A DNA stretch of 64,000 bases, from assembly GCF_903903185.1 (NCBI RefSeq), contig NZ_CAIUXT010000136.1:1-64000 (forward strand), read 5' to 3'. Shown piece by piece: positions 20,490 through 29,529 of this stretch (its first letter is position 1; every line of letters starts with the position of its first letter). The notes under the pieces were generated by a model. It saw only the letters and a list, made by a program, of their open reading frames with translations. It was not told the DNA's origin and did not search any database. The stretch comes from an uncultured Rhodoblastus sp. GTDB taxonomy: Bacteria > Pseudomonadota > Alphaproteobacteria > Rhizobiales > Beijerinckiaceae. Made by a program: the position numbers and the translations under genes.

Positions 20490-20945
20490 ATGCCCGAAAT
20501 CTGGTTTTATCAATTGCAGCGGCGCAGGCTCGAACAGGTTCTGCCGAATCTGATCGAGCGGACGCTGCAACGCGGCTGGCGGGCCGTCGTTCAGGCGAAG
20601 ACGCCGGAGCGTCTGGCCGCCATCGACGATCTGTTGTGGACCTATGCGGAGGAGAGCTTTCTGCCGCACGGATCGGCCGCCGAGGGCGACGCCCCGCTGC
20701 AGGCCGTCTGGCTGACCCTTGGCGCGGATAATCCCAATGGCGCGCAAGTCCGCTTTCTCGTCGAAGGCGTCGAAGCCGAACCCTTCGCCGAGGCCGGTTA
20801 CGAAAGGCTGATCCTGCTGTTCGACGGGCGCGACGACGAAATTCTCGAACAAGCCCGCGCGCAATGGAAAACCTTGCGCGCCCGCGACGTCAAATTGTCC
20901 TATTGGGCGGAAACCGAAGAGGGCGGCTGGCGCCAGCAGAAGTGA
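20490..20945 (+). CDS. holC: DNA polymerase III chi subunit
   Basis: Chi links the clamp loader to single-strand-binding protein at the replication fork. The 151-residue protein has the HolC layout: EIWFYQLQRRRLEQVLPNLIERTLQRGWR, then the DDLLWTYAEESFLPHG segment, the ADNPNGA motif and a C-terminal LILLFDGRDDEILEQAR. Length is typical for alphaproteobacteria. The window also carries its functional partners holB and ssb, in separate operons. Confidence 0.93.
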   Translation: MPEIWFYQLQRRRLEQVLPNLIERTLQRGWRAVVQAKTPERLAAIDDLLWTYAEESFLPHGSAAEGDAPLQAVWLTLGADNPNGAQVRFLVEGVEAEPFAEAGYERLILLFDGRDDEILEQARAQWKTLRARDVKLSYWAETEEGGWRQQK

Positions 20946-21335
20946 GACCGGGCGAAATCCGACTGGACGGAATCGCACCGTGTTCCGTTCAAAAAACCAA
21001 AATTTGCACGTTGCGAAAAACATCGGGCCAAAAACGCGCAATCGACTTCGCCTAGAATGTGATGCTTTAACGTCACAGCCGCCACGAAAACATGCCGCTT
21101 CGCGCCACAATGCGGCCACGCGTCGCATTTCTGCCTCAATATCGAGGCCTAGCTGCCTCACCGGCCCGCTGCGCGTCAAGGCTGGGCGAGGGGATTAACA
21201 GGATAAAAGGCCGAAACGGGGAGTTTACCATTTGCCTCAATCAATTGGTCACTTCGAGGGCGCAATGTGTCAGCCGATGAGCCTGTTCGCCGCAATTTCG
21301 ACTTTTCAGAAACCTTTCCGGGGCGCGTGCGCAGC
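20946..21335. other. Intergenic region upstream of rlpA
   Basis: About 390 bases without a supported gene. An in-frame GTG at 21267 could extend rlpA by 23 residues, but that extension has no signal-peptide character. No tRNA-like fold or strong terminator was recognised. Confidence 0.4.
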
Positions 21336-22316
21336 ATGAGTCCTTCATTCCCAACATTTTGGCGAAAGCCCGCTTTCGGCCTGCTCGGGCTGTTCGGCGC
21401 CGCCGCGCTTGGCGGTTGCGCGCAAGCGCCGGTCGGCCACCAGCAGGCCCGCCATTCGAAGGAATATTTTCCGTCGAGCATTTATGGCCCCGCCAGCGCC
21501 CGCGTCGTCGCCGAGGGCGAGGACGTGCCCAAGGGCGGCGGGCAATATCTCGTCGGCCATCCCTATACGGTGGCGGGAAAGACCTATGTGCCGAGCGAGC
21601 GCAAATTCGCCGCCGTCGGCCTCGCCTCCTGGTATGGCGACGCCTTTCACGGACGGCGCACCGCCAATGGCGAGATCTACGACAAGTACGCGGTTTCGGC
21701 GGCCCATCCCACCATGCCTTTGCCGAGCTATGCGCGGGTCACCAATCTGCGCAACAATCACTCGATCATCGTGCGCGTCAATGATCGCGGCCCCTATCAC
21801 GGCGGCCGGGTGATGGACCTTTCGGCCAAGGCCGCGGAAGCGCTCGAATACAAGCATATCGGCACCGCCAAAGTGAAGGTCGAATATGTCGGCCGCGCCG
21901 CCATATCGGGCTCCGACGACCGCAAATTGCTGGCGACCCTGCGGGTCGACGGCCAGCCGGCGCAACTCGACGATTTCGCCTTTTCCTCGACCCGCATTGC
22001 CGAACAGCGCGACCTGCCGCGCTCCGCGCCGCCATCGCGCGTCGATCGGGCGACCGAACTTGCGGCGCTGGAACAGCCCGAGAGCGTGGGCCACGCGAGG
22101 GGCGACCAGCGCGGCGAGCAGCAAGCCGCGCCCATGCCGCCTTCGCGGCCCGGCGAAAGGCCTGAGTCCGAGGCGGCGTCGGAACGGCAGGCGCTGGCCG
22201 AAATGAGCGAAGCCGCCGCGCCGCTGCCGAAAAATCCGCCGCTGCCGCCGCAAAGGCCGTTCGATCTCGGCACGATTCCCGGCGCCGACGCGCAGATCGC
22301 CATCGCCCGCCGCTAG
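21336..22316 (+). CDS. rlpA: RlpA-type lipoprotein (septal lytic transglycosylase family)
   Basis: RlpA proteins are outer-membrane lipoproteins with a double-psi beta-barrel that cleave denuded glycan strands at the division septum. The 326-residue protein has a lipoprotein signal with lipobox LGGC (Cys28), then the barrel domain (about residues 85-185) with the core motifs GLASWYGDAFHGRRTANGE, TNLRNN, and VRVNDRGPYHGGRVMDLS. The SPOR peptidoglycan-binding domain found at the C-terminus of many RlpA proteins is missing; instead there is a Pro/Glu/Arg-rich low-complexity tail. A D,D-carboxypeptidase gene follows 108 bases later, a common pairing in this group. Confidence 0.92.
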   Translation: MSPSFPTFWRKPAFGLLGLFGAAALGGCAQAPVGHQQARHSKEYFPSSIYGPASARVVAEGEDVPKGGGQYLVGHPYTVAGKTYVPSERKFAAVGLASWYGDAFHGRRTANGEIYDKYAVSAAHPTMPLPSYARVTNLRNNHSIIVRVNDRGPYHGGRVMDLSAKAAEALEYKHIGTAKVKVEYVGRAAISGSDDRKLLATLRVDGQPAQLDDFAFSSTRIAEQRDLPRSAPPSRVDRATELAALEQPESVGHARGDQRGEQQAAPMPPSRPGERPESEAASERQALAEMSEAAAPLPKNPPLPPQRPFDLGTIPGADAQIAIARR

Positions 22317-22424
22317 GCGGCTTCGGCCGTTTGTTCAGCCGGATATTGTTGGCGGAACAAAAGTTCGCCATTTTCGGGAATATGCTCCAGCGCCGCCCGC
22401 AACGACAACGGAGTTCGCCCGCAA

Positions 22425-23636
22425 TTGGTTTACGCGCCCTTTCTGCTCCGCCTCGGTCTCGCCGCGATCCTGCTGCCGCAGGCCGGCGCCGCCATGGCGC
22501 AAAACTTTACGACCACGGCGCCGCATGTCTTGGCGATGGATCTGGACAGCCAGACCATTCTGCTCGAAAAGGCCGCCGACGATCCGGTCGCGCCGGCCTC
22601 TGTCGCCAAATTGATGACGGCGGAACTGGTGTTTCGCGACCTCAGGAAAGGCGCGATCACGCTCGATACGCCGTTCTATATTTCCGAACGCGCCTGGAAG
22701 GCCGGTTCGAGCGGCTCCTCGATGTTCGCCCGGGTCAATACCAAGATCCGGGTCGAGGATCTGTTGCGCGGGCTGATCGTCCAGTCGGGCAATGACGCGG
22801 CCATTGCGCTGGCCGAAGGTCTCGGCGGCTCGGAGGAAAATTTCGCCGCGATGATGAATGTCCGGGCTTTGGAAATCGGCCTCGGCAAATCGCATTTCAC
22901 CGACGCCTGGGGCTCGCCCGACCCGGCGCAAGTGGTGAGCGCGCGCGACATGGCGACTCTCGCCGCACATCTGATCAAGACCTATCCAGAATATTATCAT
23001 TACTTCGGCGAGAAGGAATTCACCTGGAGCAAGATCCGCCAGCTCAACCGCAATCCGATCCTGTTCGTCGATGTCGCCGGCGACGGGCTCAAGGTCGGCA
23101 ACCTGCCGGACTGCTGTTACAATCTGGTCGGCTCGGCGGTGAACGCCGGCCAGAGGCTGATCGTGGTGATTCTCGACGCCAGGACCGCCAAGGACCGCGC
23201 CGAGGAGGCGCGCCGCATCTTCAACTGGGGTTTCCGCGGTTTCGACGCCAAAAAGCTCTATGACGCCAATGAGACGGTCGGGACGGCCAAGGTCTTTGGG
23301 GGCGCGCTGGCCGAGGTTGCGCTGGTTTCCGACAGCGAATTGCGGGTGCTGACGCCGCGCGGCTCGGCTGAAAAGCTCTCCGGCAAGATCGTCTATACCG
23401 GTCCGCTGATCGCGCCGGTCCCGGCCGGACAGACCGTCGCGCGGCTCAAGATCTATCGCGGCGCGTCGCTGGCGCTCGACGCGCCGCTCAAGACCGCCGG
23501 AGCGGTCGAACTGGGACCGCTAACCCAGCGCGCCAGGGATGCGGCGCTGGAACTCGGGTTGCAGCTTTTTCACAAGGGCATGGCCAGCGCCGTTCAGGCC
23601 GTGCAGAAAAAGGACGCCAATCCGGCTTCGCCATGA
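22425..23636 (+). CDS. D-alanyl-D-alanine carboxypeptidase (PBP5/6-like, S11) with altered KTG motif
   Basis: This periplasmic penicillin-binding protein trims the terminal D-Ala from peptidoglycan stem peptides. The 403-residue protein has an N-terminal signal (LLRLGLAAILLPQAGAAMAQ), the serine site SVAK (Ser59, Lys62), SGN (Ser121-Asn123) and the C-terminal PBP5 beta-domain. The third motif, normally KTG followed by H, reads Lys223-Val224-Gly225-Asn, and the usual Ala-Gly-Tyr afterwards reads Cys-Cys-Tyr, so activity or beta-lactam affinity may differ. The start codon appears to be TTG at 22425, with ggag upstream; no better in-frame start precedes the signal peptide. It could be dacC or dacF type; I leave the symbol open. 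Confidence 0.88.
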   Translation: MVYAPFLLRLGLAAILLPQAGAAMAQNFTTTAPHVLAMDLDSQTILLEKAADDPVAPASVAKLMTAELVFRDLRKGAITLDTPFYISERAWKAGSSGSSMFARVNTKIRVEDLLRGLIVQSGNDAAIALAEGLGGSEENFAAMMNVRALEIGLGKSHFTDAWGSPDPAQVVSARDMATLAAHLIKTYPEYYHYFGEKEFTWSKIRQLNRNPILFVDVAGDGLKVGNLPDCCYNLVGSAVNAGQRLIVVILDARTAKDRAEEARRIFNWGFRGFDAKKLYDANETVGTAKVFGGALAEVALVSDSELRVLTPRGSAEKLSGKIVYTGPLIAPVPAGQTVARLKIYRGASLALDAPLKTAGAVELGPLTQRARDAALELGLQLFHKGMASAVQAVQKKDANPASP

Positions 23637-24382
23637 CGCTTTCGCAGTCTGGCGGCAAAGTCTCAAAAAAACGGCCTCCGCAGGGAGGGCAATATTTTAG
23701 GAGCCCAACATTTTTGCGCCGGGCGAAAGCCTTTCGGCTGCCCGGCGCGCAAATGAAATAGCGGTACTCGACATTTGCGATGGTTCTTTTTCAAGACTCC
23801 GATCGCAGCAGCCCGATTTCGTGACGGGGGTTTATCACGCCGCTTGTTTCGAGTGTCATACTAGCAACCTGATTTTTACGATTCCGTTTCCGCAACATGA
23901 ACTTTTTGTCATTTTCGGAAGAAGCGACGCGCGTGCGCCCGTTCCCCTGAAACGGGGGTCTTCGCAGACAGAAAAAAGCCTTTAAAACAATTTGCTGGCG
24001 CCTTCCGGCGAAGCGGAGGCATTGTCTCGTCTCGAAAGCGCGAACAATTAAGGATATCGAGACCGGGATTCGTCGCCATCGGATCGGGAGCGCCCGGCGG
24101 AGGCGGTCACGAACCGGTCCCGCCCGCGCGTCGAGAGATGCGCCGAAGGTTCAGCATGCAAATTGCCCTTGGCAGAGTGTCAATTCGATGCGAAGTGGAC
24201 CTCAAACCATTTCTGGTGTAATAAGCTTGATCGGTGCTGACGTATGAAACGCGTGGTAAAATTTCGGTTAATCCGTCGTGCCGAGGCGGCTTCATGGACT
24301 TGCGGGTGTTGCTATCTTCGCAATCGGCAAAATTCAAATCGCGGTGACAATAATGACTTCCTCCGTACGTCCCTCCATTTAG
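23637..24382. other. Long intergenic region with palindromes
   Basis: About 750 bases lack a supported gene. A strong imperfect hairpin at 23716-23748 pairs gcgccgggc with gcccggcgc around an inner gaaag/ctttc stem, but no T-tract follows on either strand. A second inverted repeat, cccgtt/aacggg, lies near 23940. The second half (24100-24380) is lower in GC and may be decayed accessory DNA. A minus-strand ORF at 24107-24433 shows no recognisable features. Confidence 0.5.
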
Positions 24383-24544
24383 ATGGACATTCCATACGAT
24401 AACGGGCATGTCATCGTCGAAACCATCACTCAACTATGTTCTATCGCAGCAACGGAAGACAATACCATGCCTGAAAGCGACCGTATTTTGCGCGGCATGG
24501 CGAGCCAGGTCGGTTTCCGCACCCCGAAAGTGAACCGGCGATGA
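24383..24544 (+). CDS. Possible small protein coupled to the flippase-like gene
   Basis: An open frame of 53 codons runs from an ATG at 24383 (a TAG lies directly upstream) to a TGA that overlaps the next gene's start by ATGA. A second in-frame ATG at 24467 gives 25 residues. The product (ending GFRTPKVNRR) matches no family I know, and no ribosome-binding sequence precedes the first ATG. It may be a leader peptide, a small protein, or the tail of a lost upstream gene such as a glycosyltransferase. The four-base overlap is the main reason to list it. Confidence 0.3.
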   Translation: MDIPYDNGHVIVETITQLCSIAATEDNTMPESDRILRGMASQVGFRTPKVNRR

Positions 24545-25527
24545 GTCTGAAGCACTCAATTCAGCTGCTGGTGGGGTGCGCGCTCGCGGTTTTTTTCGGC
24601 TGGCTGGTCTTTCGGCAGATCGACCCGGCAAGCGTCTGGGCGGCGATCCGGGGCGCGAGCCCTTCGTGGGTGCTGGCCGGCGTCGTCGTCTTCTTCCTGG
24701 GCTATTCCTGCCGGATCGAGCGCTGGCGGGAGATGCTGATGAACGACAATCCCGCGCTCGCCTGGGTCGATTGCGCGGGGCCGATGTTCGCCAGCGTCGC
24801 CGCCAATAATGTCCTTCCCTTTCGAGCCGGCGACGTGGTGCGCGCCTTCGCCTTCAACCGCAGGCTTGGCATATCGACCAGCGTCGCCCTGACCACGCTC
24901 GTTGTGGAGCGCCTGCTCGATCTGGTGGTGATCTTGATTTTCTTCACCATCGCGCTGGTGGCCCTGGGCGGCGCAACGACCGAAAAGTTGAGATACGCCA
25001 GCCTCGTTCCGGTTCTCGGCGCGGCGACCCTGCTCGCGCTGCTGCTGTTTCCGGAAAACTTCGAGCGCGTGGCGGCTTCGGGCGTCAGACTGGTCCGGCG
25101 TTTCGCGCCCGGACTTGGCGCAAGACTCGCGCTGGAATTGCACAAGGTCGTGGTCACGCTGGAACATGTCGGCAGCCGTCGGACCATGGCGAGGCTGGTC
25201 TTGCTGTCCGTGCTGACGTGGCTGTTCGAAGGGCTGGTGTTCCTTTGCGCCGCGAAAGCCTTGCCCGCCGTCGCCCAGCCTCTTGGCGCCTGGCTGGCCT
25301 TGCCGGTCGGAACGCTTGCGACCTTGATCCCGAGCACGCCCGGCTTTGTCGGAACCTTCGACTATTTCGTGGTCCAGGCGATGACCGAACTCGGCAACAG
25401 CGAAAACGCCGCGGCGGCTTTTGCCGTTCTGGTTCATATCCTGCTTTGGCTGCCGCCAACCGTGACCGGCGGCCTCTATGCACTTATCCACCCGCTGAAA
25501 GGCGCTTTGAAGGCCCGTCGCACATGA
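24541..25527 (+). CDS. Lysylphosphatidylglycerol-synthase-type / UPF0104 transmembrane flippase-like protein
   Basis: This is an integral membrane protein of 328 residues with about eight hydrophobic segments. It has the UPF0104 pattern: LVFRQIDPASVWAAIRGASP in the first loop, the conserved [17 protein letters not shown] (N-x-x-P-x-R-x-G-D/E), TLVVERLLDLVV, and LIPSTPGFVGTFDYF. Relatives are the membrane domain of MprF and various lipid flippases. The ATG overlaps an upstream small ORF by ATGA, and the following oxidoreductase overlaps its stop by four bases, so the three are translationally linked. The context with a GT39 glycosyltransferase suggests synthesis or flipping of a lipid-linked sugar; the substrate is unknown. 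Confidence 0.85.
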   Translation: MSLKHSIQLLVGCALAVFFGWLVFRQIDPASVWAAIRGASPSWVLAGVVVFFLGYSCRIERWREMLMNDNPALAWVDCAGPMFASVAANNVLPFRAGDVVRAFAFNRRLGISTSVALTTLVVERLLDLVVILIFFTIALVALGGATTEKLRYASLVPVLGAATLLALLLFPENFERVAASGVRLVRRFAPGLGARLALELHKVVVTLEHVGSRRTMARLVLLSVLTWLFEGLVFLCAAKALPAVAQPLGAWLALPVGTLATLIPSTPGFVGTFDYFVVQAMTELGNSENAAAAFAVLVHILLWLPPTVTGGLYALIHPLKGALKARRT

Positions 25528-26945
25528 GCGTTTCCGATAGGACTCAGGTCCCCGATTTGACCGACGTCTCGCACGCGACGCAGGTCGCAATCGTCGGCGG
25601 CGGCTTCACCGGTCTCGCGGCCGCCTATGAACTGGCCAAACGGGGAATCAAGGTCACGGTTCTCGAAGCCGAAACCGAAATCGGCGGCCTCGCCTCGGCC
25701 TTCAAGGTAGGGGGCACCCGGCTGGATCGCTTCTATCACCATTGGTTCACCAGCGATCTGGACGTGATGGGCGTCATCGAGGAACTGGGCGTGGCCGACC
25801 AGGTGGCGATCAACCCGACCAATACCGGCGTCTATTACGCCAATCGGATTTTCAGGCTTTCCACGCCCTGGGATCTGTTGAATTTTTCGGCGCTTGGCGT
25901 CGTCGACCGAATTCGGCTCGGTCTGCTCGCGCTACGCGCGCGCCGGGTCGCGCATTGGGAACAGCTGGAGAGCAAGACCGCGAGCGAATGGTTGCGCGAA
26001 CTCGGCGGAGAAAAGGTTTTCGAGGTCGTGTGGCGGCCTCTGCTGAAGGGCAAGTTCGGCCCCTATGCCGACGACGTCTCGGCTGTCTGGTTCTGGAACA
26101 AGTTGAAATTGCGCGGCGGCAGCCGTGGCAAGGCCGGCGAGGAGCGGCTGGCCTATTTCAAGGGCGGATTCGTCTCGCTGGCCGACGCCATGGCGAAACG
26201 CATCCGCGAGCTTGGAGGTCGAATCGAGACCGGCGCCCCGGTCTCGGCGCTGCGCCGTGACGGCGCGAACTGGCGGACCGAAACGGCGAAGGGCGTCGTT
26301 ACCTCCCCGCATGTGATCGCGACAACCGCGCTGCCGCTGGTCGCCGACATGATCCGCGAATGGGCGGAGCCCACCTATGTCGCGAGCCTCGAAAAAATCG
26401 ACTATATCGGCAACGTCTGCCTCGTACTGGAATTGAGCCGCTCGCTGTCGAATACCTATTGGCTCAATGTCAACGATCCGAGCTTTCCTTTTGTCGGCGT
26501 CATCGAGCATACCAATTTCGAGGGACCCGCCAATTACGGCGGCAGGCATATCGTCTATCTTTCGAAATATCTGCCGCACACCGACGCCCTTTACCGCATG
26601 GACGCCGACGGTTTCCTCGATTACGCGCTGCCTTTCCTGCAAAAAATGTTCCCGGATTTCGATCGAAGCTGGATACTGGCGCATCATATCTGGCGCGCGC
26701 GCTGGTCGCAGCCGGTCGTCGGGAAATATTACAGCCGGCTGATCCCATCGCAGGACGGCCCGGCGCCCGGGTTCCACATCTGCTCCATGGCGCAGATTTA
26801 TCCCGAGGATCGAGGCACCAATTACGCCATACGCGAAGGACGCAAGATCGCGCGCCGGCTGGCGGAGCGGATCGAGCCCCGCTCGACTGTCGATAGCCAG
26901 GGTCGGGACCCAAGTCCGGCGATCGCCAGCTCCGATCAAACCTGA
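25524..26945 (+). CDS. NAD(P)/FAD-dependent oxidoreductase, protoporphyrinogen-oxidase-like
   Basis: The protein has 473 residues. An N-terminal Rossmann dinucleotide fold opens with QVAIVGGGFTGLAAAYEL (about residues 20-38) and the FAD ribose Glu in VLEAETEIGGLA. The rest resembles amine-oxidase/UDP-galactopyranose-mutase-like flavoproteins, including RLDRFYHHWFTSD, a typical substrate-domain segment. Such genes recur beside UPF0104 and glycosyltransferase genes in bacterial envelope clusters. It starts in the ATGA overlap with the previous stop (25524). The reaction is not known; it is not expected to be haem synthesis from this context. Confidence 0.82.
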   Translation: MSVSDRTQVPDLTDVSHATQVAIVGGGFTGLAAAYELAKRGIKVTVLEAETEIGGLASAFKVGGTRLDRFYHHWFTSDLDVMGVIEELGVADQVAINPTNTGVYYANRIFRLSTPWDLLNFSALGVVDRIRLGLLALRARRVAHWEQLESKTASEWLRELGGEKVFEVVWRPLLKGKFGPYADDVSAVWFWNKLKLRGGSRGKAGEERLAYFKGGFVSLADAMAKRIRELGGRIETGAPVSALRRDGANWRTETAKGVVTSPHVIATTALPLVADMIREWAEPTYVASLEKIDYIGNVCLVLELSRSLSNTYWLNVNDPSFPFVGVIEHTNFEGPANYGGRHIVYLSKYLPHTDALYRMDADGFLDYALPFLQKMFPDFDRSWILAHHIWRARWSQPVVGKYYSRLIPSQDGPAPGFHICSMAQIYPEDRGTNYAIREGRKIARRLAERIEPRSTVDSQGRDPSPAIASSDQT

Positions 26946-27013
26946 CTTTGCGCCAAATCCTGTTCTGAGCCTTGGCGAAGTCGCCCTGGCTTGCCCGAAG
27001 TTTGGGAGAAACA

Positions 27014-28612
27014 ATGGTGGTCAAGAATCCGCTAACGGTCGATTCGGTGAATTCCGGCTGGGCTCCAGGCCTCAATGCGGCGACCGATCCGGAGGCGCAG
27101 CCCTGGAATTTCCTGGCGCGCTTCCTCGGACTTTTCGTAGCGCTGGTCGCCCTGCTGCGTTGTCTGGTGGTCATGAATGTCTTTCTTATCCAGCAGGATG
27201 AGGGGGTCTGGCTGCATGCGGCCATGCGCATGAGCGACGGTCAGATTTTGTACCGCGATTTTTTCGAATTCCATCCACCGGTCGGCTTTCTGATCGTGTC
27301 CGGCTGGACCGCCCTGTTCGGTCCATCGCTGATGGCGGCGCGCATTTTGACCGCGCTGTTCATCTCCCTGACGGCCTGGCTTGCCTACGATTGCTGCCGC
27401 ATCATCTCCGGCCATCGCGGATTAGCGGCGTCGCTGGCGCTGACGTGGATCGCCGCCTTTCACATCTTCTGGACCTCGGTCAACCATCACTGGTTCACCA
27501 GTTGCTTTTCCATGTTGACGCTTTGGGCGATCATGACGGCGCAGGCGAAACCCGGGCGGCTGTTTCTCGCCGGTCTGGCGGCCTCCGCGGCGGCGCTGGT
27601 GACAACGAGCAGGGGCGGGCTCGCCGTCGTGGCGGGGTTGCTCTCGATCCTTTCGCGTCGGTCGGTCAAGGATGTGCTGATCTATGCGGCGGGCGGCGCG
27701 GCGCTGCTTTTCGCCGTCGTCGGCTTCCTCTGGTCGCAGGGCAGCCTGGGGCCTGCGATCGATCAGGTCATCGTTTGGACGTTTCATAATTATTCGCAGA
27801 TTCAGGGCATGCCTTTTGGCGCGTTCCTGGACATCCAGCACCTGTTCACGGTAGCCGTCTTTCCGTTGGTCGCCGTGCTGCTGGCCGTCGCGATCGCCCG
27901 CGAAGGGTTTGGCCTGTTGCGCCGGCCCCACTGGATCGCCGCCAGTTGGTTCGCCCTTGCCGGGTTTCTGGGGTGTTTCCCGCGGCCCGACACCGCTCAC
28001 ATCACTTTTGGCATGGTGCTCGCTCTGCCTTTGCTCTGCGCCCTGGTGTCGGTTCTGCTGCCGCAGCGATGGACCTCGCTTGCGGCTTGCGCCTTCGTCC
28101 TTATCGCGATCGTGTTGCCTTTCAAGCAACTTCTCCACAGCATCGACTGGGTGACGCATGCGTCGAGCCGCGACACCCGCGCCGGGCGAGTCCTCGCCAT
28201 TCCGCCAAACGGAATGTTGCAGCTTATCGAACGGCTTGACACGCTTCCGAAGCAAGACAGCGTCTTTTTCTATCCATTTGGCCCGATGGTGCCCTATTTG
28301 ACCGGACGGCATCATCCCGCTCGCCTCGATCTGCTCATGCCGCAATTCAACACGCCGTCGCAATTCGATCAAACCTGCCGTGAAATCATGGCGGGGGCGC
28401 AATGGGTGGTTGACGACCGCAACGTCAACTCGACCGCTTATTATCGCTATGTCTTTCCGGCGATGACCGATTCATCGCCCCCGGAAAAGGTCGCTTTCGA
28501 GGCGGCGCTGAACAAGGGCTTCGACCTCGACGCGAGCTACGGCGACTACCGGTTGCTCCGCCGCGGGCGCGCCGACGTCAGCCTCTGCGATCCTCCCGCG
28601 CCGGCGAAATAA
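27014..28612 (+). CDS. Glycosyltransferase family 39 / ArnT-like membrane protein
   Basis: This is a polytopic inner-membrane protein of 532 residues, with about ten or eleven hydrophobic helices after a short cytoplasmic N-terminus. The first periplasmic loop has the GT-C acidic motif (QQDEGVWLHAA) followed by DGQILYRDFFEFHPP, matching PMT/ArnT-type enzymes that use polyprenyl-phosphate sugars. The start ATG at 27014 follows gggagaaac, an excellent ribosome site; an earlier in-frame start is not supported. It is 68 bases after the oxidoreductase gene and probably in the same transcript. The sugar donor and acceptor are unknown. Confidence 0.8.
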   Translation: MVVKNPLTVDSVNSGWAPGLNAATDPEAQPWNFLARFLGLFVALVALLRCLVVMNVFLIQQDEGVWLHAAMRMSDGQILYRDFFEFHPPVGFLIVSGWTALFGPSLMAARILTALFISLTAWLAYDCCRIISGHRGLAASLALTWIAAFHIFWTSVNHHWFTSCFSMLTLWAIMTAQAKPGRLFLAGLAASAAALVTTSRGGLAVVAGLLSILSRRSVKDVLIYAAGGAALLFAVVGFLWSQGSLGPAIDQVIVWTFHNYSQIQGMPFGAFLDIQHLFTVAVFPLVAVLLAVAIAREGFGLLRRPHWIAASWFALAGFLGCFPRPDTAHITFGMVLALPLLCALVSVLLPQRWTSLAACAFVLIAIVLPFKQLLHSIDWVTHASSRDTRAGRVLAIPPNGMLQLIERLDTLPKQDSVFFYPFGPMVPYLTGRHHPARLDLLMPQFNTPSQFDQTCREIMAGAQWVVDDRNVNSTAYYRYVFPAMTDSSPPEKVAFEAALNKGFDLDASYGDYRLLRRGRADVSLCDPPAPAK

Positions 28613-28723
28613 GGCAAAGCCCGATTGCGTCAAAAGCGGGCGCGCATCGCCAGGCGATGGATGTTTTGTTCCCGTTCGCCACGGCCCTAGGACCGGCGCG
28701 CGTTTCGCGTTATGACAGGTGGA

Positions 28724-28830
28724 CTGGAGCGTTTTCCAGCGAAGCGGATAGCGGTTCGCGTGAAGAATACGCGCAAAAACAATAAGCTGGAGCCCCATTT
28801 CCGTTCAATCGGATCGGAAAAACGCTCCAG
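28724..28830. repeat. 107-bp palindromic intergenic repeat
   Basis: The ends are inverted copies: ctggagcgttttcc at 28724-28737 pairs with ggaaaaacgctccag at 28816-28830 (one extra A). The interior contains gaagcggatagcggttcgcg and agctggagcccc. It resembles the 'gagcgttttccagcgaag' repeat family that I know from many Rhizobiales genomes. It ends 24 bases before the tmk start, so it lies in the tmk leader. Confidence 0.75.
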
Positions 28831-28854
28831 GCGGGACATCTTGGCGGGACATCG

Positions 28855-29529
28855 TTGCATCACGCTCGGTTCATCACATTCGAAGGCGGCGAGGGCGCCG
28901 GCAAGACGACGCAGATTCGCCTGCTTGCCGAGCGGCTGCGGCAGATGGCGCCCGACGCGAGGCGGGAAGTGGTGGTGACGCGCGAACCCGGCGGCACGCC
29001 GCTGGCGGAAAAATTGCGCGCGGTGATTCTTTCCGGCGGAGCGCGGCAATTGGGTCCGCTCGGCGAGGCGCTGCTGTTTTCCGCCGCCCGAATCGACCAT
29101 ATCGACCGCATCATCGGTCCGGCCTTGCGGCGCGGCGCCTTCGTGCTCTGCGACCGTTTCGCCGATTCGACCCTCGCTTATCAGGGCGCGAAGGGCGGAG
29201 TAGACGCCGGCTTGCTCAAGGCGATGGAGAAGGTCGCGCTCGGCGCGCTCGCCCCCGATCTGACCTTCATTCTCGACCTGCCGCCAGAAATGGGGCTGGA
29301 GCGGGCCAGGCGGCGGCGCGGCGCGGACGAGGCCGATCGCTTCGAGGGCGAGGACCTGTCCTTCCATGCGCAATTGCGCGAAAGATTCCTCGCCATCGCC
29401 GAGGCCGAACCGCAGCGCTGCCGGGTGATCGCCGCCGCCATGCCCCCCGAAAAGGTCGCGGCGCAAATCTGGCGGGCGGTTGATGAAAAATTTCTCGGCC
29501 GTTCAGCGGAAGCCCGGCAATGGGCGTGA
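28855..29529 (+). CDS. tmk: Thymidylate kinase
   Basis: Tmk phosphorylates dTMP to dTDP for DNA synthesis. The 224-residue protein has the P-loop FEGGEGAGKTTQ, the TREPGGT dTMP-binding motif, CDRFADSTLAYQG and the lid region RRRGADEADRFE with the catalytic Arg residues. The start appears to be a TTG at 28855, with gcggga upstream; no ATG or GTG gives a sensible alternative before the P-loop. holB overlaps its end by ten bases. tmk-holB is a conserved pair. Confidence 0.94.
   Translation: MHHARFITFEGGEGAGKTTQIRLLAERLRQMAPDARREVVVTREPGGTPLAEKLRAVILSGGARQLGPLGEALLFSAARIDHIDRIIGPALRRGAFVLCDRFADSTLAYQGAKGGVDAGLLKAMEKVALGALAPDLTFILDLPPEMGLERARRRRGADEADRFEGEDLSFHAQLRERFLAIAEAEPQRCRVIAAAMPPEKVAAQIWRAVDEKFLGRSAEARQWA

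Noticed and set aside
23716-23748. Strong hairpin after the D,D-carboxypeptidase gene as a terminator
   Set aside because: No T-tract on either strand after the stem, so an intrinsic terminator is not supported; kept as a palindrome only.
24107-24433. Minus-strand frame of 108 codons
   Set aside because: No ribosome site, no family resemblance and uneven composition; it overlaps probable decayed DNA.
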